A program made the translations under genes and the position numbers. Below the pieces are notes generated by a model. It saw only the letters and a program-made list of their open reading frames with translations, did no database searches and was not told where the DNA came from. Shown here piece by piece: positions 44,140-51,892 of a stretch of 64,000 nucleotides of DNA (its first letter is position 1; each line of letters starts with the position of its first letter). This DNA is from JBNGOQ01 sp050589645 (GTDB taxonomy: Bacteria; Bacteroidota; Bacteroidia; Flavobacteriales; Flavobacteriaceae): assembly GCF_050589645.1 (NCBI RefSeq), contig NZ_JBNGOQ010000004.1, positions 620,001 through 684,000 of the forward strand, in the 5' to 3' direction.

Positions 44140-44159
44140 AAACTAACGAACATTAGTTA
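44140..44159. promoter_or_regulatory. Second TetR-type operator, before the 2-oxoacid dehydrogenase genes
   Basis: AAACTAAC-GAAC-ATTAGTTA aligns base for base with the paaE operator AAACTAAC-AATT-GTTAGTTT; outer arms are kept and the centre differs. It ends 5 bases before the ATG at 44165 (20 bases before the ATG at 44174 if translation starts there), so a bound repressor would cover the start region. Confidence 0.6.
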
Positions 44160-44164
44160 ATACG

Positions 44165-45454
44165 ATGTCAAGCATGGAGTTTAAAATGCCCAAAATGGGC
44201 GAGAGCATTACAGAGGGCACCATTATCAGCTGGTTGGTCAAGGAGGGGGAGTCCTTCCAGGAAGGTGATATCTTGTTGGAAGTCGCCACCGACAAAGTGG
44301 ATAATGAAGTGCCGGCATCAAGCTCGGGGATCATGGAGAAGATACTTTTTCAGGCCAATGATGTAGTTCCGGTAGGGGAAGTGATTGCGCACATAAAAGT
44401 GGTGGATGGAGGAGCATCCATCGGCGCGGGGAAGATACCTCAGGAAGAGGTGGCGCAGACCAGGGAAAGGGCCACCGATAAGAAACCGTCAAAAAAGCAA
44501 TCGGCCGTCAAGGCCCAGGTGAACAACAACACCTTTTTTTCGCCCTTGGTGGTCAGCATCGCAAAGGAGCAACATATCAGCTACGAAGAACTGGCCCGTA
44601 TTCCAGCTACTGGCAAAGAAGGCCGTTTGCGGAAAAGCGACGTATTCCGGTATTTGGATGAAGGGCGACCCTACAGATTTGTGCAACCGGCGGCTGACCC
44701 AGATCCCACAGCGTATCGCATTCCCCAATTGAATTTAGATAAGGGCAGCGGCAAGATCGTGGAAATGGACCGTATGCGGCAAATGATCGCCGATCACATG
44801 GTGTACTCCAAACATACATCGCCCCACGTAACGGCCTATGTGGAGGCGGACCTTACCGATTTGGTCCAATGGCGTAATGCCAACAAGGCGGAATTTCAGA
44901 AAAAATACAAGGAGAAATTGACCTTTACCCCGCTTTTTGTGGAGGCCGTAGCCAAGGCGATCAAGGATTTTCCCATGATCAACGTATCGGTAGACGGTAC
45001 CCAGATCATTGTAAAGGAGGCCATAAACATTGGTATGGCCACCGCCTTGCCCAATGGAAATTTAATCGTTCCCGTGGTCAGGAATGCCGATCAAAAGAAT
45101 CTGAAACAACTCGCCTCTGAAGTCAATGTATTGGCTTCTAAGGCAAGGGATAATAAACTCAGCGGAGACGATATCAAGGACAGCACCTTTACCATTTCCA
45201 ATGTAGGCACTTTCGGGAGCCTTATGGGCACTCCCATCATCAATCAGCCCGAAGTGGCCATTCTGGCCATGGGCATTATCAAAAAACGACCCGAGGTGAT
45301 AACCACGGAGCAGGGTGATGAAATAGCCATTAGAAGTATGATGTACCTCTCCCTGTCCTTTGATCATCGTGTTGTAGACGGTTACCTGGGAGGTTCGTTC
45401 CTAAAGCGTATCGCCGATTATTTAGAAAAATTTGATGTCACTAGAACCTTATAA
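44165..45454 (+). CDS. 2-oxoacid dehydrogenase E2, dihydrolipoamide acyltransferase
   Basis: A 429-residue E2 with one lipoyl domain (lipoyl Lys44 in EVATDKVDNE), a peripheral subunit-binding domain (PLVVSIAKEQHISYEELARIPATGKEGRLRKSDV read in pieces, about residues 123-160) and a catalytic domain with DHRVVDG near residue 400. It transfers acyl groups from E1-bound thiamine to CoA. It is followed by an aminotransferase and the fused E1, so it belongs to a branched-chain-type complex; the E3 gene is not in the window. The operator at 44140 links it to the paa regulon. Confidence 0.9.
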   Translation: MSSMEFKMPKMGESITEGTIISWLVKEGESFQEGDILLEVATDKVDNEVPASSSGIMEKILFQANDVVPVGEVIAHIKVVDGGASIGAGKIPQEEVAQTRERATDKKPSKKQSAVKAQVNNNTFFSPLVVSIAKEQHISYEELARIPATGKEGRLRKSDVFRYLDEGRPYRFVQPAADPDPTAYRIPQLNLDKGSGKIVEMDRMRQMIADHMVYSKHTSPHVTAYVEADLTDLVQWRNANKAEFQKKYKEKLTFTPLFVEAVAKAIKDFPMINVSVDGTQIIVKEAINIGMATALPNGNLIVPVVRNADQKNLKQLASEVNVLASKARDNKLSGDDIKDSTFTISNVGTFGSLMGTPIINQPEVAILAMGIIKKRPEVITTEQGDEIAIRSMMYLSLSFDHRVVDGYLGGSFLKRIADYLEKFDVTRTL

Positions 45455-45458
45455 TATC

Positions 45459-46526
45459 ATGTCACAAACGATCAACATAAGCAGAGTAAAAGAATCGAAT
45501 ATAAAGTCGCTCGACTTTAACAACATCCCTTTGGGGACCACCTTTACCGATCACATGTTCATTTGTGATTTTGAAGAGGGACGCTGGGTCAATCCAAGAA
45601 TAGAGCCCCTGCACCTAATTCCCACCCATCCTGCCGCCATGGCGCTGCACTATGGGCAGGCCATATTTGAAGGCATGAAGGCCACCAAGGATACCGACGG
45701 TACACCTATGCTGTTCCGGCCGGAGAAAAATGCCGCCCGCTTAAATTTTAGCGCAGACAGAATGGGAATGCCCGCATTTCCGGAAGACCTTTTTGTAGAG
45801 GCACTAAAGCAATTGGTGGCCTTGGAGCAGGACTGGATTCCGCCCTTTGATGGAAGCGCCCTGTATTTGAGGCCCTTTATTTACGCCGATGAACCTTTTA
45901 TAGGCATGCGCGCGGCCACCCACTACAAGTTCATCATCATTGCATCCCCTTCGGGACCATTTTTTTCCAAACCCATAAAACTGTTGGCAGAGACCAAATA
46001 CATCAGGGCGGCACACGGTGGCACCGGAGAGGCCAAAGCAGCGGGAAATTATGCGGCCGCTATCAGGCCTACAGAAATAGCCAAGACCAAAGGATATGAC
46101 CAGGTGCTGTGGTTGGATGCCAAAGAGTTCCATTACATTCAGGAAGTGGGGACCATGAACATCTTTTTTAAAATAGATGGAAAATTTATCACGCCGAGTT
46201 TGGATGGAGCTATTCTGCACGGGATTACAAGGATGAGTGTCATAGAATTATTGAGGGATAAGGGCTATGAGGTAACGGAGCGGCCTATCACCATAGAGGA
46301 AATCGTGGATGCCTCCCGGAAAGGTACCCTAGAAGAGGCTTTTGGCACCGGTACTGCCGTTGCTATCGCCATGATACAGGAAATAGGATATAAGGATACC
46401 AAGATCCATGTTTCAGATGAAAATCCCGTTAGCGAGATGGTTCTGAATACACTCAACGGTATTCGCTCGGGAAAAATGGAAGACCATTTTGGATGGATGG
46501 TCAGAATTGAAAAGGAATTGGTGTAA
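45459..46526 (+). CDS. Branched-chain-type aminotransferase (fold IV)
   Basis: A 355-residue PLP enzyme of the IlvE family. Recognisable parts are HYGQAIFEGMKAT, LYLRPFIYADE, GEAKAAGNYAAAI (phosphate/PLP region preceding the Schiff-base Lys in IAKTKGYDQVLWLD), EVGTMNIFF and GTGTAVAIAMIQ. It transaminates branched-chain amino acids and often aromatic ones. ATG 45459 is used; it lies 4 bases after the E2 stop. Its place between E2 and E1 genes shows that it supplies the 2-oxoacid for that complex. Confidence 0.9.
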   Translation: MSQTINISRVKESNIKSLDFNNIPLGTTFTDHMFICDFEEGRWVNPRIEPLHLIPTHPAAMALHYGQAIFEGMKATKDTDGTPMLFRPEKNAARLNFSADRMGMPAFPEDLFVEALKQLVALEQDWIPPFDGSALYLRPFIYADEPFIGMRAATHYKFIIIASPSGPFFSKPIKLLAETKYIRAAHGGTGEAKAAGNYAAAIRPTEIAKTKGYDQVLWLDAKEFHYIQEVGTMNIFFKIDGKFITPSLDGAILHGITRMSVIELLRDKGYEVTERPITIEEIVDASRKGTLEEAFGTGTAVAIAMIQEIGYKDTKIHVSDENPVSEMVLNTLNGIRSGKMEDHFGWMVRIEKELV

Positions 46527-48599
46527 ATGGAGGATCAACTGCTAGAAAAGGCGTTTTCGCACCTCTGCACGGCCAAGGCTATGACCGAATTGTACGAGGC
46601 CAATTTTAAACAGGTTTCCAAATATGTGCATGCTACCTCTCGGGGGCATGAAGCCGTTCAAATAGCATTGGGGATGCAACTTTTGCCACAAGATTATGCA
46701 TTTCCCTATTACAGGGATGATGCCATGCTTTTGGCCTTTGGGATGGAACCCTATGATTTAATGTTGCAACTTATGGCGAAGAGGGATGATCCTTTTTCTG
46801 GCGGGCGAACCTACTATTGCCATCCGAGTTTACGGGATGACGACAAGCCAAAAATCCCACACCAGTCCTCCGCGACAGGAATGCAGGCCATCCCGGCTAC
46901 CGGTGTAGCCATGGGCATGCAGTATAAGGAATTACAGGACATAGCCGACGAAGCGGCGGATCGGTCGCCGTATCTGGAGTCCAAGGATTTGAAACCTGTA
47001 ACGGTATGTTCATTGGGTGATGCATCGGTAACCGAGGGCGAGATTGCGGAAGCCTTTCAGATGGCGGCCCTTAAACAAATGCCTATTTTATACCTGGTAC
47101 AGGACAACGGCTGGGACATTTCGGCCAATGCGGCAGAAACCAGGGCACAGAACGCTTTTGAGTATGCAAAAGGTTTCAAAGGGCTGGAAGCCGTTTCCAT
47201 TGACGGAGCAGATTTCATGGAAAGCTATCGGGTCCTGAAAGAGGTTTTGGAAAAAATCCGGGAAGAACGCCGCCCTTTTTTGGTACATGCCAAAGTGCCC
47301 TTGTTAAACCATCATACTTCCGGTGTCCGTATGGAATGGTACCGCGATGATCTGGAGGAAGCACGTTCCCGGGACCCCTATCCCGTATTAAAACAGCAGC
47401 TACGCGACAATGGGTTTTCTGTCAAAAAAATAAGGCAATTGGAAGACGCTGCCACTACCAAGGTAAAGTCAGATTTTGAACGTGCCCTTTTGGCCGAGGA
47501 CCCTAAACCTGAAGACCTTTTTACCCATGATTTTGCTCCAACACCCATTACGGAAGAAGTGGGCGAACGTTTTCCCGAACGGGAAGAAAAGGTGGTCATG
47601 GTAGACTGTGCCTTGTTCGCCGTGGAGGAACTGATGCGCGAACACAAGGAATGCCTGCTTTATGGACAAGATGTGGGCGGACGGCTTGGAGGTGTATTCC
47701 GTGAAGCGGCCACCCTGGCACAAAAATTTGGGGATGATCGGGTGTTCAACACTCCCATACAGGAGGCCTTTATTGTGGGGTCTACCGTTGGGATGAGTGC
47801 CGTAGGCCTTAAACCCATTGTGGAGGTACAGTTTGCCGATTATATTTGGCCGGGCCTCAACCAGCTTTTTACGGAAGTGAGCCGAAGTTGTTACCTAACC
47901 AATGGAAAATGGCCGGTTTCCATGATTTTGAGAGTGCCCATTGGCGCTTACGGCAGTGGGGGCCCCTATCATTCCTCATCCGTTGAAAGTATTGTGACCA
48001 ATATCAGGGGCATTAAAATTGCCTATCCAAGTAACGGAGCGGACCTAAAAGGACTCATAAAGGCAGCCTACCATGATCCCAATCCGGTATTGCTCCTGGA
48101 ACATAAGGGGCTTTATTGGAGCAAAGTCCCGGGAACCAAAGGAGCTACCTCCATTGAGCCTTCGGAAGATTATATCCTTCCCTTCGGAAAGGCCAATGTG
48201 CTGCAGGAAATATGGAAGCAGGAAGACCAGGAAACACTGACCCTGGTGAGTTATGGCATGGGGGTACATTGGGCCATGAACGCCACCAAAGGTTTAAGGG
48301 ATCGGGTAGAGGTCATTGATCTACGTACCTTAAGCCCTTTGGACGAGGACACGGTGATGAATTCGGTCAAAAAAACGGGAAAGTGTATTGTGGTCACGGA
48401 AGAGCCTACCAATAATGGTTTTGCCCAGGCATTGGCAGGAAAGATACAGGAAGCCTGCTTCGCCCATTTGGATGCTCCAGTGCTTACCTTGGGCAGTGAG
48501 GACTTACCAGCGATTCCATTAAACAGTACCCTGGAGCAGACCATGATACCTTCTACGGAAAAACTACGAAAGAAAATTGAGGAAGTACTCGATTACTAA
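46527..48599 (+). CDS. 2-oxoacid dehydrogenase E1, fused alpha and beta subunits
   Basis: A 690-residue fusion. The alpha part (1-330) has the thiamine pyrophosphate motif GDASVTEGEIAEAF...QDNGWDIS (GD to N, residues about 157-190). The beta part (350-690) has LLYGQDVGGRLGGVFREA, the loop EAFIVGSTVGMS and PIGAYGSGGPYHSSSVES. It decarboxylates a 2-oxoacid and passes the acyl group to E2. Such fusions are usual for branched-chain dehydrogenases of Bacteroidota. It begins directly after the aminotransferase stop (no spacer). Confidence 0.93.
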   Translation: MEDQLLEKAFSHLCTAKAMTELYEANFKQVSKYVHATSRGHEAVQIALGMQLLPQDYAFPYYRDDAMLLAFGMEPYDLMLQLMAKRDDPFSGGRTYYCHPSLRDDDKPKIPHQSSATGMQAIPATGVAMGMQYKELQDIADEAADRSPYLESKDLKPVTVCSLGDASVTEGEIAEAFQMAALKQMPILYLVQDNGWDISANAAETRAQNAFEYAKGFKGLEAVSIDGADFMESYRVLKEVLEKIREERRPFLVHAKVPLLNHHTSGVRMEWYRDDLEEARSRDPYPVLKQQLRDNGFSVKKIRQLEDAATTKVKSDFERALLAEDPKPEDLFTHDFAPTPITEEVGERFPEREEKVVMVDCALFAVEELMREHKECLLYGQDVGGRLGGVFREAATLAQKFGDDRVFNTPIQEAFIVGSTVGMSAVGLKPIVEVQFADYIWPGLNQLFTEVSRSCYLTNGKWPVSMILRVPIGAYGSGGPYHSSSVESIVTNIRGIKIAYPSNGADLKGLIKAAYHDPNPVLLLEHKGLYWSKVPGTKGATSIEPSEDYILPFGKANVLQEIWKQEDQETLTLVSYGMGVHWAMNATKGLRDRVEVIDLRTLSPLDEDTVMNSVKKTGKCIVVTEEPTNNGFAQALAGKIQEACFAHLDAPVLTLGSEDLPAIPLNSTLEQTMIPSTEKLRKKIEEVLDY

Positions 48600-48648
48600 A
48601 CACCTAAAACAGCGCGGTGGTCATGTGCTTTGGGGTTAGGGATAAAGA

Positions 48649-48808
48649 AGCGATCTGAAAAGTGTTTTGATGTCTGTTCGAACGCCCCGCCTACCGAAGT
48701 CTTGTACGGGAGGGCAGGCAGTCGAGAACTTTTAAATTCATTGATTTTCAAGACATCTCGACTGCGCTCGATGTGACAACTTTCACATTTGACACTTTTC
48801 AGATCGCT
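48649..48808. mobile_element. MITE-like 160-bp element with 17-bp terminal inverted repeats
   Basis: AGCGATCTGAAAAGTGT at 48649-48665 is exactly inverted at 48792-48808. Inside are a 10-bp inverted pair GCAGTCGAGA / TCTCGACTGC (48718-48727 and 48756-48765) and a palindrome CATCTCGACTGCGCTCGATG at 48754-48773. It has no coding capacity. No target-site duplication is apparent. It fills the gap after the E1 gene and may also stop transcription. Confidence 0.7.
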
Positions 48809-48817
48809 CCCTGTATT

Positions 48818-49402
48818 TTAATTGGATGCGATGGCTGGGGGGTATTCCTTCAATATTTGGGAAACAAACTCCCGAATACGTTGTTCTTTTTTCTCTATAC
48901 TACGGGTGTTTAAGGTGCCCTTGCCTTTTCCTTGCCATACCAATTCCTTCTTTTTTGTATCGATTAAATCAATATACAAAGATCCTTCCGTGCTGGTACT
49001 TACCGTACTTCCGCCCCAACCGGGACCTCCCCAAAACCATGGATTATAGAAGCCTCCGTAGCCGAAACGGCCATATCCAAAACCACCCCAGCCCCAGCCA
49101 AAGTTATTATTGTAAACGTCTACCCGCTCGCTCTCCTTGGTGAAAATACTGACCAAAAGATCGGGGGTATTGGATTTTACAAAACCTCGGGAACTCATCT
49201 CGGCATCAATGGCCTTTAGAATCCGTTTTTTGTCCAAGTCCGAAATTTGGGCCTTATCAATACCGGTCTTGTAGAAGGCATAGGTTTTGTACGAGTTGAA
49301 ATTTGCCTCCCTATCGTAGTCCGACGCCACGCGCACCGAAACGCATGAGCTTAAGAATACCAACAGGAGCACCGGTATTGCGAGAAGTTTCATTTTTTTC
49401 AT
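48818..49402 (-). CDS. DUF4136 lipoprotein
   Basis: A 194-residue lipoprotein: signal peptide MKKMKLLAIPVLLLVFLSSC with the lipidated Cys at position 20. The DUF4136 domain follows (DYDREANFNSYKTYAFYKTG, then IDAEMSSRGF and SLYIDLIDTKKKELVWQGKG). A Gly/Phe/Trp-rich loop (about residues 105-140) sits in the middle. Function of the domain is unknown; it is common in Bacteroidota. ATG 49402 is preferred over the upstream in-frame start. Confidence 0.88.
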   Translation of the reverse strand: MKKMKLLAIPVLLLVFLSSCVSVRVASDYDREANFNSYKTYAFYKTGIDKAQISDLDKKRILKAIDAEMSSRGFVKSNTPDLLVSIFTKESERVDVYNNNFGWGWGGFGYGRFGYGGFYNPWFWGGPGWGGSTVSTSTEGSLYIDLIDTKKKELVWQGKGKGTLNTRSIEKKEQRIREFVSQILKEYPPAIASN

Positions 49403-49477
49403 AACCAATTTTTTTGAAATTAACACAGTTTTATCTTAAAATACGTCTCAACAATCGTGCCGAACCCCTCTGTTTGT

Positions 49478-49636
49478 TTAGGTCGAGCCCGTTTTTTTGT
49501 TGTACCCGTAGGGACAATGCCTGCACCCGCTCTCACAGCAATACCCTCTTTTAAGGTGGTATTGTTTCGTAAAGACCTTATACCCTTCCTCGGAGAGGTA
49601 AAAATCGCCTTCCTCCAAGGGAATCAGTTTCTTCAT
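49478..49636 (-). CDS. DUF5522-type small cysteine-rich protein
   Basis: A 52-residue protein. The core reads EEGDFYLSEEGYKVFTKQYH followed by LKRGYCCESGCRHCPYGY, with four cysteines arranged as CC-x3-C-x2-C. This is the DUF5522 pattern, probably a metal-binding knuckle. ATG 49636 starts the conserved domain; the frame upstream is not family-like. Function is unknown. Confidence 0.8.
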   Translation of the reverse strand: MKKLIPLEEGDFYLSEEGYKVFTKQYHLKRGYCCESGCRHCPYGYNKKTGST

Positions 49637-49759
49637 GTATGTAAAATTAAGGCATTCACTGTTAATAACAGGGCATTTGAACGATTTTAACCCTTGGTTT
49701 TGGGCCATTTGTAGGTTTTTTCGTCGTTGGTCGAATTTGTTTGTAACAAAACCAACTTA

Positions 49760-49792
49760 TTGGTTATTTTGGTTTTTTAACAATTATCTTTG
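49760..49792 (+). promoter_or_regulatory. Promoter of the 107-residue HExxH protein gene
   Basis: TTG at 49760-49762, a 22-base spacer and TATCTTTG at 49785-49792 match TTG-N17-23-TAnnTTTG. Transcription should start near 49799, 17 bases before the start codon. Confidence 0.65.
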
Positions 49793-49815
49793 ATTAGCTT
49801 CGTTTACACTGGGAA

Positions 49816-50139
49816 ATGATTTTAGTATTCAAACATTTTTTTTACAAGAACTATGTAGGCCTGTCCCTTTGGCCCTTTATAATACTAAAGAACGATTCCC
49901 TTAAAGCCGACAGTGTCCTGATCAATCACGAGAAAATTCATTTAAGGCAACAGCAAGAACTGTTCATTCTACCCTTTTATGGGCTGTATTTGTTGGAATG
50001 GTTCGTACGTTCCTTTTTCTATTTTGATAGCTATAAAGGATATCAGAACATCAGTTTTGAACGGGAGGCCTATGAAAACGAAAAAAACATGGATTATCTA
50101 GGCCAAAGAAAACCTTTTAGCTTTATTAAATACCTTTGA
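49816..50139 (+). CDS. Small membrane-associated protein with HExxH motif
   Basis: A 107-residue protein. Residues 38-42 are HEKIH, a zincin-type HExxH, followed by LRQQQELFILPFYGLYLLEWFV, a hydrophobic helix, and a downstream acidic sequence FEREAYENE that could supply a third metal ligand. Two hydrophobic segments (residues 14-25, 50-66) suggest membrane association. It could be a minimal membrane metalloprotease or only a remnant fold. It is first in a run with the desulfhydrase-like gene 18 bases downstream. Confidence 0.6.
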   Translation: MILVFKHFFYKNYVGLSLWPFIILKNDSLKADSVLINHEKIHLRQQQELFILPFYGLYLLEWFVRSFFYFDSYKGYQNISFEREAYENEKNMDYLGQRKPFSFIKYL

Positions 50140-50157
50140 GGTTGAAAAATCCGACCT

Positions 50158-51063
50158 GTGAAGGTAGTCAACCAGTCCGTCCATTTACCCGTTCTTGCCA
50201 AAAGGAAAGTATCGCTCTCGCTTAAGCGGGAGGATCAAATACACCCTTATGTTTCAGGGAACAAATACCGAAAGCTGAAGTATAACCTCCAGGAGGTCAA
50301 GAGACAGGGGCTCAACACAATTTTGACCTTTGGCGGGGCCTATTCCAACCATATTTCTGCTACGGCTTATGCCTGCCGGGCCCATGGTCTGCGGACCATT
50401 GGTGTTATCCGCGGGGAAGAGATAGCAGAGCGCTGGGAAAAGAACCCCACCCTGGTTGCGGCAAAACAACAGGGTATGGAATTACATTTTATTTCCAGGG
50501 AGCAGTATCACGAAAAAGCAGAGGCCGATTTTCTTGAGTCCCTGAGAAAGAAATTTGGCGCGTTTTATTTAATGCCCGAAGGAGGCACCAATAATCTGGC
50601 AGTGAAAGGCTGTGAAGAGATTTTAACTGGGGAAGATGCCCTTTTTGATATCATTACGGGCTGTGTGGGGACGGGAGGTACACTGGCCGGGATCATCAAT
50701 TCCTCCGGTTTACAGCAGCAAATTTTGGGCTTCCCCGCACTCAAAGGGAATTTTTTACACAAAGATATTCGTAAATTTGTCCACAAGAACAATTGGGATC
50801 TGGTGCTAGACTATCATTTTGGAGGATACGCCAAAGAGAATCGGGAGCTGATAAATTTCATCAATTGGTTTAAACGGGAGACCGGCATCCCTTTAGACCC
50901 CATATATACCGGAAAAATGATATTTGGAGTTCTGGATCTGGTCAAAAAAAGTTATTTTCGACCTGGCACTAAAATACTGGCCATACACAGTGGTGGCCTA
51001 CAGGGCATCGCTGGCATGAACATTGTTTTGAAAAAGAAGAACTTACCATTGATAGACATATGA
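50158..51063 (+). CDS. ACC deaminase/D-cysteine desulfhydrase family PLP enzyme
   Basis: A 301-residue tryptophan-synthase-beta-fold PLP enzyme. The Schiff-base Lys is in HPYVSGNKYRKLKYN (about residue 41). FGGAYSNHISATAYA binds the carboxylate, and GCVGTGGTLAGI the phosphate. Family members deaminate 1-aminocyclopropane-1-carboxylate or desulfurate D-cysteine; the substrate here cannot be chosen. The GTG start at 50158 places NQSVHLPVLAKRK at the N-terminus as in relatives. It overlaps the next gene by 4 bases. Confidence 0.85.
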   Translation: MKVVNQSVHLPVLAKRKVSLSLKREDQIHPYVSGNKYRKLKYNLQEVKRQGLNTILTFGGAYSNHISATAYACRAHGLRTIGVIRGEEIAERWEKNPTLVAAKQQGMELHFISREQYHEKAEADFLESLRKKFGAFYLMPEGGTNNLAVKGCEEILTGEDALFDIITGCVGTGGTLAGIINSSGLQQQILGFPALKGNFLHKDIRKFVHKNNWDLVLDYHFGGYAKENRELINFINWFKRETGIPLDPIYTGKMIFGVLDLVKKSYFRPGTKILAIHSGGLQGIAGMNIVLKKKNLPLIDI

Positions 51064-51890
51064 TAAAACGAGTAGTGTTGTTTGTGTTTCTTGGCGTATT
51101 CGCATTAGGGTGCGGAACAAAAAAACGAACTACAGCCAGTAAGGGATCACAGGTATCTGTCCGCAGCACAAAATCTAAGGTGCCCGATGAAAATGGACTT
51201 TACCCCTTGCCGGAAGATACCGGCAAGTTTGTACGATTTCCCATTTCTTCTATAGAAGAGTACATAGATACTTTTTCGGAAATAGCGCAGTTTGAGATGA
51301 AAGCCTATGGTATTCCTGCCAGTATCACCCTAGCCCAGGGAATTTTGGAAAGTGGATTTGGCCGTAGCGAATTGGCACTAAAGACCAACAATCATTTTGG
51401 GATTAAATGTCATAGGGGCTGGACGGGTGCTTACGATTTTCACGACGATGATGAAAAAGGGGAATGCTTTAGAAAGTATAACCACCCCATGTACTCTTTC
51501 CGGGATCACAGTATTTTTCTTTCCTCCCGTGCCCGATACGCATTTTTGTTCAATCTTAGAAGGGACGATTACAAGAGATGGGCAAAGGGTCTTAGAGAGG
51601 CCGGTTATGCAACGGACAAGCGCTATCCCCAAAAGTTGATTTCCTTTATTGAACAATATCAGCTCTATCGCTACGACAACGAGGTGTTGAAGGAGGGGTA
51701 TGCCGTGCAGCGGCAGCCAAAGGACTATGGCCTTACCACCTACATCGTTAAAAAAGGCGATACACTGTATTCCATTTCGCGACGTTATTTCGTGTCCGTG
51801 AGCGAGTTGAGGAAATTGAACAATATGGACGACAATCTACTGTCCATAGGACAGCGGCTTGTCATCAAATCAGAAAAAATCAAAAAATAA
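51060..51890 (+). CDS. Glucosaminidase-domain lipoprotein with C-terminal LysM
   Basis: A 276-residue protein: a lipobox FALGC places the lipidated Cys near residue 18, then a linker, a glucosaminidase domain (SITLAQGILESGFGRSELALKTNNHFGIKC, with the catalytic Glu in ILESGFG) and a LysM at about residues 228-272 (YIVKKGDTLYSISRRYFVS...LRKLNNMDDNLLSIGQRLVI in pieces). It hydrolyses peptidoglycan glycan strands. It overlaps the upstream gene (ATGA) and hemL starts 2 bases after its stop, so all three share a transcript. Confidence 0.93.
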   Translation: MIKRVVLFVFLGVFALGCGTKKRTTASKGSQVSVRSTKSKVPDENGLYPLPEDTGKFVRFPISSIEEYIDTFSEIAQFEMKAYGIPASITLAQGILESGFGRSELALKTNNHFGIKCHRGWTGAYDFHDDDEKGECFRKYNHPMYSFRDHSIFLSSRARYAFLFNLRRDDYKRWAKGLREAGYATDKRYPQKLISFIEQYQLYRYDNEVLKEGYAVQRQPKDYGLTTYIVKKGDTLYSISRRYFVSVSELRKLNNMDDNLLSIGQRLVIKSEKIKK

Positions 51891-51892
51891 GA

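Noticed and set aside
44140..44159. MarR-type site (shared with 2122-2143)
   Set aside because: Both contain AACTAA/TTAGTT arms but in opposite order and with different centres; the match to the paaE operator is far better.
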